A stretch of 47,811 nt of DNA from a virus: the IMG/VR virus record IMGVR_UViG_3300035670_000345, positions 1-47,811 of that record; one strand, given 5' to 3'. Below are positions 41,030 to 47,811 of this stretch, one piece after another. Each line of letters opens with the position of its first letter. Within the stretch, counting starts at the first letter, position 1. The notes beneath the pieces were generated by a model. That model was not told the origin of the DNA, made no database searches, and saw nothing but the letters and a program-made list of their open reading frames with translations. The translations under genes and the position numbers were made by a program.

Positions 41030-43380
41030 GCATACAGTCAATAGCAACTGAATTATATAATTTAAAGTCGAAGAAAAATACCACATTGTCTGCAGCATTC
41101 TCAATAATGTTGCGAGAAGAACTTGCTGCTCGTCTTTCAATATACAATCTAGTTAGAACTGTGACTAGATCTCCGCTTCTAGCAACTATCGCGCAATATA
41201 AGTTTGGAAAACTAACTCCTCTTCAAAAGCAGGAACAAGAAGAAGAGAGTAGAACGAAAAGAGCTGATTTAAAATTTAAACAGTTTACAGCAACTTCTAT
41301 TGCTAATTTGAATAGAAAGATTAATACGTTATCAGCCATCACTCAGAAAAATACGCAGCTGATTCAGTCGCTGTATGATCAAATTGGATCTTCCAGATTT
41401 GAACGTAAAACAAACGTAATGCGTAGTGCGCAAGCAATGCGAGTTCCAGGAAGATCTAAGACAGTTAAGGCTCAGATTGCGCAAATTCAACAAGATATTG
41501 CTGCATTAAGTAAGCAAAAGGTCTATACTCCTAAAAAAAGAATTTCCCCAACTAAATCCACAGAGCAGCAAAAAAAAGATAATTCTGATGCCTTGGGTGG
41601 AATATTAGGAAAACTATTACCAATCATAGCATCAAATCCTAGATTGTTGGCACTTATAGCAGGTGGTACAGCTGGCGCTATTTCATTGGGGTCTTTTGCG
41701 ATGCAAGCATATTCTATGGCTGCATTACCAGAAGTTGGTGGGAGATTTTTTGGTAGACTGAAGGGCGAACGAGGCACATACACTGATCCAATCACTGGTG
41801 AAACCAGAAAATATACTGACAGTGAAGAAGAAATGAGTCGATATATGGATATGGGTATTGGTGTTGTTGGCGCATATACGGCTGGTAGAGTTTTAACATC
41901 AGCAACATCAATGGCTGCTAAATTTTTTAAATCAAGAGCGCCAAAACCAATTGATCCTAATGAACTTGCAATAATGAAGTCAGCAGGTTTAAAGGGATCA
42001 GCCACAAGATATCCATCTTTAGCATCTTATCAAGTGCCTGGAGCATATTCGGTCTTCACTAAAGGTGGAGATATTAGATTCAAAGATGAAAAAACAGGAA
42101 GATTTATTTCAGACGCCGAAGCTCTAAAGAGAAGAGGCATAGATCCTGCAGAAAAAATTAAAACAGTTTCTCCTGGACTAGTTAAATTTTTAAAGTATGC
42201 TCAACCAATTTTGAAAAAGTTGCCTGCTGTAAGCGCAGCATATGGCGCATATTTGCTAACTCAAATAGGATCAAAGACAGTAGATTATGAAGAAGGTAAA
42301 TTGAGTCACGCTCAATTCAAAGAAGCAGTTGTTCCTATGTATGGCGATTTGATTGAAACCATGGGTGTATCAGCATTTACAACTATCCTTGGTGCACTTG
42401 GCGGCACGTTAGTTGGCGGACCTTTTGGTACAATTGCTGGTGCCGCCACAGGTTTCTTGGGTGGTGCTGCTTTTTCTATTGCTTCAATGTTTTTAGACGA
42501 TCCAAGTAACGGCAGATGGACTGACTGGGGCGCAGAAAAAATATTTGATCTTATTTACCACGATAAGAAAACTATTGATGTATCAAGTCCTGCTGCGAAG
42601 GCAGGACAAGCAGCTGCGCCAGGAACAGGACCAAGATCTGTTAGAAATAATAATCCAGGAAATTTAAGATATTCTCCTAATTTGGTAAAACCAGGTTATG
42701 TGTTAGAAAAAGCAGTTGGTGCTGACTCAGGTGGGTTTGCTATTTTTGCTACGCCTCAAGATGGACTAGAGGCTATGGAAAAGCAGGTTCGTTTAGATAC
42801 TCAAACTAGAGGAATGACTTTATCTCAGTTTGTAAACAAGTACGCACCACCAAATGAAAATGATACAAACAAATACACCAAGTTTGTTTCTGATAGAACT
42901 GGCTTAATGGCTAATGATCGTATTCCAGCATCAAAGATACCTGAAGTTATGAATGCTATGATTCTTATGGAAGGTGGTAGACCAGCAAGCCAATATTATG
43001 CTAGTGTTGGTGGAAGCGATCGAATGCTAGTTGCTTCTGCAACGCCAGCTCCTGAGCCAAGAAGAGCAAGAGGAGCAACAGTCGCTACCGCTGCTCCAGC
43101 GCCTGTAGTTCCTGAAATGCAAAGACAGGTGCAAGTCGTACAAACTAGAACTGTTGAACCACAAGCAACACAACAGCCAATGATTGGTGACGAGTTCTCA
43201 TCTAGAATTGATGATACGCAAGCAATGTCAGTTGCTGCGCTTGGAGCAAGTCAAGTGCTAGCAGGAACTATTCAAAAGATGCAAAGTTCAATTGTCGATC
43301 TAGCAACTCTAGCAAAGATGGACAAGGAAATTTATGTGGAGAATTTCGATTCTTCACTATCTAATTATCGGTTATCATAA
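41026..43380 (+). CDS. Tape-measure-like tail protein with lysozyme-like segment (784 aa)
   Basis: Layout: an Arg/Lys-rich helical N-terminal part (residues 1-185) with coiled-coil character; a hydrophobic stretch (about 188-235, LLALIAGGTAGAISLGSFAM); a charged middle; a second Gly-rich hydrophobic stretch (about 447-491, ILGALGGTLVGGPFGTIAG); then RNNNPGNLRYSPN and GGFAIFATPQDGLEAMEKQV (about 537-660), a segment typical of phage structural lysins with a lysozyme-like fold; and a Pro/Ala/Gln-rich tail. Two membrane-active stretches and long helices fit a tape measure that is ejected before DNA, as gp29 in T4, though no T4 similarity is visible. The start overlaps the 79-aa gene as ATGA. The gene ends tail-to-tail with gp32. 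Confidence 0.72.
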   Translation: MSIQSIATELYNLKSKKNTTLSAAFSIMLREELAARLSIYNLVRTVTRSPLLATIAQYKFGKLTPLQKQEQEEESRTKRADLKFKQFTATSIANLNRKINTLSAITQKNTQLIQSLYDQIGSSRFERKTNVMRSAQAMRVPGRSKTVKAQIAQIQQDIAALSKQKVYTPKKRISPTKSTEQQKKDNSDALGGILGKLLPIIASNPRLLALIAGGTAGAISLGSFAMQAYSMAALPEVGGRFFGRLKGERGTYTDPITGETRKYTDSEEEMSRYMDMGIGVVGAYTAGRVLTSATSMAAKFFKSRAPKPIDPNELAIMKSAGLKGSATRYPSLASYQVPGAYSVFTKGGDIRFKDEKTGRFISDAEALKRRGIDPAEKIKTVSPGLVKFLKYAQPILKKLPAVSAAYGAYLLTQIGSKTVDYEEGKLSHAQFKEAVVPMYGDLIETMGVSAFTTILGALGGTLVGGPFGTIAGAATGFLGGAAFSIASMFLDDPSNGRWTDWGAEKIFDLIYHDKKTIDVSSPAAKAGQAAAPGTGPRSVRNNNPGNLRYSPNLVKPGYVLEKAVGADSGGFAIFATPQDGLEAMEKQVRLDTQTRGMTLSQFVNKYAPPNENDTNKYTKFVSDRTGLMANDRIPASKIPEVMNAMILMEGGRPASQYYASVGGSDRMLVASATPAPEPRRARGATVATAAPAPVVPEMQRQVQVVQTRTVEPQATQQPMIGDEFSSRIDDTQAMSVAALGASQVLAGTIQKMQSSIVDLATLAKMDKEIYVENFDSSLSNYRLS

Positions 43381-43403
43381 AAAAAGGGGGACCGAAGTCC
43401 CCC
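43379..43403 (-). terminator. Strong Rho-independent terminator for gp32
   Basis: On the minus strand GGGGGAC-TTCG-GTCCCCC is followed by TTTTTTT. It has a perfect 7-bp GC stem closed by a UUCG tetraloop and a T-tract that runs into the stop codon of the plus-strand tape-measure gene. On the plus strand there is no T-tract, so termination is expected only for gp32 transcription. Confidence 0.92.
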
Positions 43404-43432
43404 TGAAAACATCATTTGTTTTCTAAACGAAA

Positions 43433-44329
43433 TTACTCTGCAGCCAACTTCTCGAAGAATGCCATATCGTCATCCTCGACGCTGACATCTTCAGCAGTGA
43501 CTTTCTTGGCAGGAGCAGAACGAACGACAGGAGCGGCTGCTTCCTCATCATCGATCTTAGAGGCAGTTGCACCAGCAGCACCACCTGCGCCAAGCACGCG
43601 ATCCAACTTTGCCTTCAACTCATCGTAAGTCTTGAAGTTCTCTTCCTTCAAGAAATCCTTGAGCGAGTGAGCAGACTTCCAAACCTTTTCGATTTGAGCG
43701 TCATCGCCATTGAACAAAGCAGCTGGTGCTTCGAACTCTGACTTGTCATAATTACGATAACCTTCATAGTTGCGGATCTTCAACTTGAAGTTAGCACCCT
43801 TCCAGAAATCAAAAGGATTCATTGGTGTTTCATCTTGAAACTCTGGCTCAAGCTGTGCTTTGATCTTTTCAAAGATCTTCTTACCATACTTGAACAAGAA
43901 TACCTTACCTTCGTTTTGCGGACGCTTCGGATCAGAGATCACAAGAACGTTGCTGATGTAAGAAAGTTTGCGCTTCTGCTTACGAGCAATTTCCTTGTTG
44001 GCTTCAATGCCGCTGTTCCAAAGCACAGTGTTGTACTCAGAAACAGGATCAGTCTTACCAAGTGTCGTGAGGCTGTTCTCAATGTACCAGCCACCTGGAC
44101 CTTGGAAACCGTGCGACCAGATTTGAACCCAAGGAAGACCATCTTCGCCATCTACTGCTGGTGTGTCGAGAAAACGAACGACTGCGTATCCGTTACCTGA
44201 AGCATCAACTTCAGGCGACCAGAAACGATCGTCAGCGTTTGACTTACCAGTGTTACCAGAGGAAGAGGCTTCAACTGCCTTCTTGAGTTTATCGAGGGAA
44301 GAACCCTTTTTAAGAGATGATAGTGACAT
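43433..44329 (-). CDS. gp32: Single-stranded DNA-binding protein gp32
   Basis: The product has 298 residues against 301 in T4. The OB-fold core aligns: GNGYAVVRFLDTP (T4: GNGQAVIRFLPSK), IWSHGFQGPGGWYIE (T4: LVNHGFKKNGKWYIE), SNVLVISDPKRPQNEGKVFLFKYGKKI (first part ANILVVKDPAAPENEGKVF in T4). The C-terminus is acidic (VSVEDDDMAFFEKL), as required for binding partner proteins. T4 uses His64, Cys77, Cys87 and Cys90 for zinc; here the His remains but all three Cys are absent. gp32 coats ssDNA in replication, recombination and repair. It has its own promoter inside gp59 and a strong terminator. Confidence 0.96.
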   Translation of the reverse strand: MSLSSLKKGSSLDKLKKAVEASSSGNTGKSNADDRFWSPEVDASGNGYAVVRFLDTPAVDGEDGLPWVQIWSHGFQGPGGWYIENSLTTLGKTDPVSEYNTVLWNSGIEANKEIARKQKRKLSYISNVLVISDPKRPQNEGKVFLFKYGKKIFEKIKAQLEPEFQDETPMNPFDFWKGANFKLKIRNYEGYRNYDKSEFEAPAALFNGDDAQIEKVWKSAHSLKDFLKEENFKTYDELKAKLDRVLGAGGAAGATASKIDDEEAAAPVVRSAPAKKVTAEDVSVEDDDMAFFEKLAAE

Positions 44330-44399
44330 ATTTGTATACTCCGTATTGCGATATATTAAATTGTATAAACGACTTGTCCACTTTCTTCATTACCATATT

Positions 44400-44428
44400 A
44401 TTATATATTACAATCGTCTTCAAGTAAA
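44400..44428 (-). promoter_or_regulatory. Sigma70-like promoter for gp32
   Basis: On the minus strand TTTACT (44428-44423), a 17-nt spacer and a perfect TATAAT (44405-44400) lie over the last codons of gp59. RNA would start near 44393, giving a leader of about 64 nt. The leader is AU-rich, with a GGAG ribosome site at the loop of a small ATAC-GGA-GTAT hairpin. gp32 of T4 represses its own translation by binding such a leader. Confidence 0.55.
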
Positions 44429-45009
44429 ACCTTTTTTGTAAGCAATTTATACTTGTCGACGTTCACATTCAAGAAGGCACCATACTTGCGCACCTTTCTT
44501 GATACTTTGGGATAGATGATGTCATCTGAAATCTTCTTGTCCCAAATCTTGATAAAGTTGAAGATGTTATTGAGAATGACCATTGTCTCAATCGTCACAT
44601 CTTTTTGGAGGAAAGCAACTAACAATTTTGGAAATTGTCCATCTTCAACTTTGAATAAATTGTTAAACTCTTTAGGATCTGGGCAAATTTTGCGAAGATC
44701 ATCTTCATAGATTCTACTCATGGAATCAGTTCGTCGTTTCCAATCCCTGTAAGTTTGCTCAGCTTCTTCTTCAAGTAAACTTTTGGTCCAATTATCATCG
44801 CTAGATACAAAATTAGCAACCAGAAATGGAACCATCTCATCGTCGCGATACTTCCGCGCAAGACGGTGGAATAGAAATTTGTCGCGACGTTTTTGAAACG
44901 CATCTATAGATACTCTTGTCTTGCCATCGTATTGAAAGAAGTTATATTTTTCTGCAGTAAAGTGTAACTTGATGGCTTGATACAAACCGTACAAATCATA
45001 TCCGTTCAC
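44401..45009 (-). CDS. gp59: Helicase loader gp59
   Basis: The product has 202 residues against 217 in T4 and uses a GTG start (45009); no in-frame ATG precedes it before an upstream stop. It shares YDLYGLYQAIKLHF (T4: VYKLYLMIKQHM), FQKRRDKFLFHRLARKYRDDE (first part YQKRRDKYFFQKLSEKYK in T4) and, further on, FLQKDVTIETMVILNNIFNFI (T4: LLQSNIISFETFILLDSFLNII). gp59 loads gp41 helicase on gp32-coated forks. Order gp32-gp59-gp33 is as in T4, with an extra small membrane protein inserted. Its 3' end carries the gp32 promoter. Confidence 0.92.
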   Translation of the reverse strand: MNGYDLYGLYQAIKLHFTAEKYNFFQYDGKTRVSIDAFQKRRDKFLFHRLARKYRDDEMVPFLVANFVSSDDNWTKSLLEEEAEQTYRDWKRRTDSMSRIYEDDLRKICPDPKEFNNLFKVEDGQFPKLLVAFLQKDVTIETMVILNNIFNFIKIWDKKISDDIIYPKVSRKVRKYGAFLNVNVDKYKLLTKKVLLEDDCNI

Positions 45010-45017
45010 AGTTATAG

Positions 45018-45260
45018 TTACCTTTTTTTAGACTTTTCTGCCTGTTCAACTATAGACATCATTTTCTTACGAGTTTCCTCATCAAACTCATATTCTTCTG
45101 ATTCCTTGTTATTAGTATACTTAACAATCTCGGCAGCATTATGTGTGCCTGTGAAAAGTGCTGGAAGTAGCAGCCACCATAATGAAGAGTTGGTGATGTA
45201 AATCATCAATCCAGTGAACGACCAAACAAATATATTCCAGATTAAATTTTGCCAACTCAT
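45018..45260 (-). CDS. Small membrane protein between gp59 and gp33 (80 aa)
   Basis: The product starts MSWQNLIWNIFVWSFTGLMI and has a hydrophobic N-terminal half with one or two membrane spans (IWNIFVWSFTGLMIYI and SLWWLLLPALFTG), and a charged cytosolic-looking C-terminal half (NNKESEEYEFDEETRKKM) with KKR end. The ATG overlaps the gp33 stop as ATGA and gp59 follows after 8 nt, so it is part of the operon. No T4 homologue is seen in this place. Function is unknown; membrane anchoring of a replication or transcription partner, or superinfection exclusion, are guesses. Confidence 0.75.
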   Translation of the reverse strand: MSWQNLIWNIFVWSFTGLMIYITNSSLWWLLLPALFTGTHNAAEIVKYTNNKESEEYEFDEETRKKMMSIVEQAEKSKKR

Positions 45261-45478
45261 AATGGCAACCTACTTCCTCTAGGCAAAAACCTTAACTCCA
45301 TGGCTTCACCTTCTATAATGCTTTTCAATGACTCATTGATCAAACTTGCAGCGACCTCAATCTCAAGATTGTTTCGTTCGCAATAAGTGGTGATTGCATC
45401 CATATGATCAATCTTTTCTGCAAGAGCCATGTTCATGATCATCATTGAAAAATTATTTTTCTCTTCTCGAGTTGCCAT
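45257..45478 (-). CDS. gp33: Late transcription accessory protein gp33
   Basis: The ATG at 45478 (MATREEKNNFS) gives 73 residues; an in-frame ATG at 45493 would add five and overlap the GMP reductase gene by 11 nt. The preferred start follows a GAGA. T4 gp33 has 112 residues; the aligned core is MMIMNMALAEKIDHMDAITT-YCERNNLEIEVAASLI (T4: FIIEKMVEEFGMSYLEATTA-FLEENSIPETQFAKFI) with a downstream SIIEGEAM. gp33 binds RNA polymerase and the sliding clamp to activate late promoters. T4 gp33 ends in a hydrophobic clamp-binding tail (LDFLL); here the end is SRLPL, which may serve that purpose. Short length and synteny with gp59 and gp32 fit the cyanophage type. Confidence 0.8.
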   Translation of the reverse strand: MATREEKNNFSMMIMNMALAEKIDHMDAITTYCERNNLEIEVAASLINESLKSIIEGEAMELRFLPRGSRLPL

Positions 45479-45482
45479 AGTA

Positions 45483-46505
45483 TTAGATCTCATACTTGTT
45501 CAAGGAATTGTTTAACTGCTGAGTCACACGAACAAACGTCGTTCGCTTACTCAACTCTCTCAATTCACTTGCTCCAACATAAGTACATGCTGAACGAAGT
45601 CCACCAAGGATCTCTCGAATGATTGGTGTCACTTCACCACGATATGGAATCTCAACGGTTTTACCTTCACTTGCTCGATACTCGGCAACACCACCATTAT
45701 GTAGATCCATTGCTGTATCAGAACTCATACCGTAGAATTGATTAGATCCAAACGGACTTGCTCCGCCTTCTCTGGTTCCAGCAAGCATACCACCTAACAT
45801 AACAAAGTCGGCTCCCGCAGCGAATGCTTTCACAACGTCTCCCGCGACTGTGCATCCCCCGTCAGCGATGATATGTCCTTTAAGACCATGCGCTGCATCT
45901 GCACACTCTATAACCGCACTCAACTGCGGGTAGCCGATACCTGTCATCTTGCGTGTAGTACAAACTGATCCAGGTCCAATCCCAACCTTCACAATATCAA
46001 CACCTGAGAGAATCAACTCTTCAGTCATCTCTGGTGTGACTACATTACCAGCCATCAATGTAACATACGGATAACGATCACGAAATCTCTGAATAAATTC
46101 TACGAAAGTTTGCGTGTATCCATTCGCTACGTCAATACAAACTCGCATATGTTTATTTGCCATGATGTTATAAACATTGTCAAATTTTACTAAATCGTTA
46201 TCTGTAATACCAAGAGAATAGATGGTACTATTCAGATTCATCTTGAACCGATCAATTAGATCATTCTCGGAAAAATGTTTGGTCAAGGCAACCATCAAAT
46301 CCATCTTAGCAAGTTGCAAGTCCATATCAAGAGTGCCAACTCCATCCATGTTTGCGGCAATAATTGGAACACCACGCCAAGTATTACCATATTTGAATTT
46401 AAATGATCGTTTCACAGAAACTTCTTTGCGCGAAGCAAGAGAAGATCGTTTAGGAAGAATCAGAACATCTTTATAATCTAACTTTACATCTTCAAGAATG
46501 CGCAT
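45483..46505 (-). CDS. guaC: GMP reductase
   Basis: The product has 340 residues against 347 for E. coli GuaC, which it follows along its entire length: [57 protein letters not shown] with the catalytic Cys182, [30 protein letters not shown], and [18 protein letters not shown]. There is no CBS insert, so it is GMP reductase rather than IMP dehydrogenase. It converts GMP to IMP and ammonia with NADPH. The key Cys and Thr are present, suggesting an active enzyme. It is not part of the T4 core and probably came from a bacterium. It lies between gp33 and a cell wall hydrolase. The ATG is 6 nt after the hydrolase stop. Confidence 0.95.
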   Translation of the reverse strand: MRILEDVKLDYKDVLILPKRSSLASRKEVSVKRSFKFKYGNTWRGVPIIAANMDGVGTLDMDLQLAKMDLMVALTKHFSENDLIDRFKMNLNSTIYSLGITDNDLVKFDNVYNIMANKHMRVCIDVANGYTQTFVEFIQRFRDRYPYVTLMAGNVVTPEMTEELILSGVDIVKVGIGPGSVCTTRKMTGIGYPQLSAVIECADAAHGLKGHIIADGGCTVAGDVVKAFAAGADFVMLGGMLAGTREGGASPFGSNQFYGMSSDTAMDLHNGGVAEYRASEGKTVEIPYRGEVTPIIREILGGLRSACTYVGASELRELSKRTTFVRVTQQLNNSLNKYEI

Positions 46506-46511
46506 AAAACC

Positions 46512-47153
46512 TCAATGATAAAAAATATGATTACCAATTTTACGAATTAGTTTCTTTCGCTCAGCCCAAGTCGGTTCAACATAATCCGCATGAAAGTACA
46601 TTGCAGTTCCAATTATACCGTATTCGTGTTTGAATATCAATATATTTTCGGCAATGTTAAGTGATTCTTGCCAAGCATCGCTTCTCTTATATGGATTCTT
46701 TTTACCTTCGCACACCCAAGAAAATTGACAGGTGCCTCTGGTGCGCTGATGGACAACGCCGCAAACTGTCTTTGGGAAGTCATCGCTTCTTACACGATTC
46801 ATTGTAACTTCAGCAACAGCAATCTTACCACGCTTTGGTTCACCTGCCGCTTCAAAGTAAATATTGCGCGCGAGGCACTCAACTTCTTTCAGCATTGCTT
46901 GCTTCTTTTCATATGAAAGATTTGCGAACTCTACTTTACGATTTAATGATTCGAGTTCTGATTGCAATAAAACATTGGCAGTTTGTTGCGCTTGTAATTT
47001 GTCTTCCAAGCCACCCTTAACCATCTTAACCATATTGTATGGTACATACATGGTGAAGAACACTAAACAAAATAAACCGCCAAATCTTAGTAACAAATTA
47101 TGATTACGATCAAAATAGTTTTCTATTTTATCTAATATTTCTACTGCATTCAT
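46512..47153 (-). CDS. SleB-type cell wall hydrolase with N-terminal membrane anchor
   Basis: The ATG at 47153 is chosen because GGAGG lies 7 nt upstream; longer readings from further upstream overlap the next gene and have poor starts. The product has 213 residues: a short charged N-terminus, one membrane span (about 22-40, FGGLFCLVFFTMYVPYN), a coiled-coil helix (50-90), and a SleB/hydrolase-2 domain with ECLARNIYFEAAGEPKRG (Glu101 in the place of the catalytic Glu), AVAEVTMNRV, CQFSW and a TAMYFHADYVEPTWA end. SleB enzymes cut peptidoglycan as lytic transglycosylases. An N-terminal anchor suggests export by the host Sec system (signal-arrest endolysin) or anchoring. No holin is seen in the window. 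Confidence 0.88.
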   Translation of the reverse strand: MNAVEILDKIENYFDRNHNLLLRFGGLFCLVFFTMYVPYNMVKMVKGGLEDKLQAQQTANVLLQSELESLNRKVEFANLSYEKKQAMLKEVECLARNIYFEAAGEPKRGKIAVAEVTMNRVRSDDFPKTVCGVVHQRTRGTCQFSWVCEGKKNPYKRSDAWQESLNIAENILIFKHEYGIIGTAMYFHADYVEPTWAERKKLIRKIGNHIFYH

Positions 47154-47193
47154 GTTGTTTCCTCCATTATTGCAGAACGCGGAAGGATATCCG

Positions 47194-47811
47194 CTACGGT
47201 CTATGCACCCAAATCTTTTGGATTTGTCGCTTGAAGTCATCATGCTTGCCACCCCAAAAATCGTACCAACGATCAGGAGCAACATGCACTAGTGTCTTCT
47301 TGGTTGCGCCAGTCAAGTGAAACATTAGAGACCATCGCCTCTCCATTGCGCAACCCTGATTCTTGGTGTTAGGCTCACGAAACCATTCGGCTGGAATTTT
47401 ATCCAACGCAGATTTCCTAGCACCAAAAACAGGACCGAAAATGCCTTCTGATGGCAAACTTGTTACAGGCATGCCATCTTCACACCAACTTTTTTGTTGG
47501 TCATTATCATAACCATAGGTAAAGTTGAATATCGGAACGACATCAACTTCATCCAACATCTTATCCATTTCAATTATAAAGTTAGGATTCGTTATGTAAA
47601 GTGAATCCTGCAGAAAAATATATTTCTCTGCTTCAAAATTACGATAGCCATGAACATATGCACCAGTATCCCAACAAGTATATTCTTTACGAACAAACTT
47701 AAAGTTTGGATGATATTGAAGAAACCACGGCGCAGCCATATTACAAAAATTACGATATTCTGCTGATTGAGAATTCGTATCTACAAATAATACTTCATGA
47801 CCATTTAAATC
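47194..47811 (-). CDS. Putative glycosyltransferase-like protein, 5' end cut by window edge
   Basis: The frame is open to the right edge (205 residues inside the window); an internal ATG at 47739 is unlikely to be the start because coding sequence (EVLFVDTNSQSAEYRNF) continues upstream. It reads TGAYVHGYRNFEAEKYIFLQDSLYITN, then GIFGPVFGARKSALDKIPAEW, and ends with DRWYDFWGGKHDDFKRQIQ. The LQDSL and following 'GPVFGARKSALDK' pattern resemble nucleotide-sugar-dependent glycosyltransferases of phages and bacteria, but no catalytic DxD is certain. It ends 40 nt before the hydrolase start. A role in DNA or surface glycosylation is a guess. Confidence 0.6.
   Translation of the reverse strand, partial: DLNGHEVLFVDTNSQSAEYRNFCNMAAPWFLQYHPNFKFVRKEYTCWDTGAYVHGYRNFEAEKYIFLQDSLYITNPNFIIEMDKMLDEVDVVPIFNFTYGYDNDQQKSWCEDGMPVTSLPSEGIFGPVFGARKSALDKIPAEWFREPNTKNQGCAMERRWSLMFHLTGATKKTLVHVAPDRWYDFWGGKHDDFKRQIQKIWVHRP

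Noticed and set aside
43835-44200. Plus-strand 121-codon frame across gp32
   Set aside because: It is antisense to the conserved OB-fold of gp32 and shows no protein family features.
45483-46505. IMP dehydrogenase as the identity of the purine enzyme
   Set aside because: The protein has the length and sequence course of GMP reductase and lacks the CBS-domain insert usual in IMP dehydrogenase.
47177-47192. GCGGA-TATCCT-TCCGC hairpin after the right-edge gene
   Set aside because: The stem is only 5 bp and no T-tract follows; the region also leads straight into the GGAGG site of the hydrolase, so a terminator call is not supported.
47154-47285. 44-residue N-terminal extension of the SleB protein
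   Set aside because: The ATG at 47153 has a strong GGAGG at the right distance, while the upstream reading overlaps the preceding gene by over 90 nt and has no good ribosome site.

Overview
The window is part of the genome of a large contractile-tailed bacteriophage of the T4 superfamily. It carries an almost complete baseplate gene set (gp6, gp7, gp8, gp25, gp48, gp53, gp5, gp27, gp26 and a gp54-like tube protein), a tape-measure-like protein, very large fibre proteins, and the T4 replication/late-transcription block gp32-gp59-gp33. Several features resemble the marine cyanophage/pelagiphage branch rather than T4: gp5 without a lysozyme domain, gp32 without its zinc cysteines, and DUF4815-type structural proteins. 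The DNA is AT-rich and tightly packed, with TAATG, ATGA and TGATG overlaps throughout. The host cannot be named from the sequence.

Layout. 1-20.0 kb, minus strand, read right to left: a 646-codon structural protein with an unclear start, gp25, gp6, gp7, gp8, a 1399-aa DUF4815-type protein, a 974-aa virion protein, a small coiled-coil protein, a collagen-like fibre with a self-processing C-terminus, and a beta-helix protein that leaves the left edge. 20.0-23.7 kb, minus: a cluster of small accessory genes, including a cupin with a Cys cluster, two paralogous YTW-type proteins and two micro-ORFs. 23.7-33.6 kb, minus: one 3288-aa giant fibre. 33.6-38.3 kb, minus: gp5, gp27, gp53 and gp48. 38.3-43.4 kb, plus: gp4, a conserved unknown, a gp54-like tube protein, gp26, a small hub-operon protein and a tape-measure-like protein with an embedded lysozyme-like segment. 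43.4-47.8 kb, minus: gp32 (own promoter and terminator), gp59, a small membrane protein, gp33, GMP reductase, a membrane-anchored SleB-type cell-wall hydrolase, and a partial protein at the right edge.

How it works together. The two structural arms diverge from a 25-bp gap at 38.31 kb and together encode hub, wedges, tube cap, tube initiator and fibres. gp33 links the virion genes to late transcription. T4-type late promoters (NATAAATA and the variant NCTAAATA) recur in the gaps and often overlap the stop codon of the preceding gene. SleB would degrade the host wall at lysis, and GMP reductase probably reshapes the host purine pool.

The points most worth a second look are: a ribosome-site hairpin with a late promoter that would cut off its left arm (22.56-22.59 kb), a blue-copper-like (cupredoxin) domain with all four ligands inside gp7, a cupin followed by CxxxCxxC, a structural gene without a visible start codon, two late promoters only 4 nt from a start codon, GMP reductase, and apparent relocation of the tail lysin from gp5 to the tape measure. 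No tRNA, CRISPR array, insertion sequence or integrase was seen.
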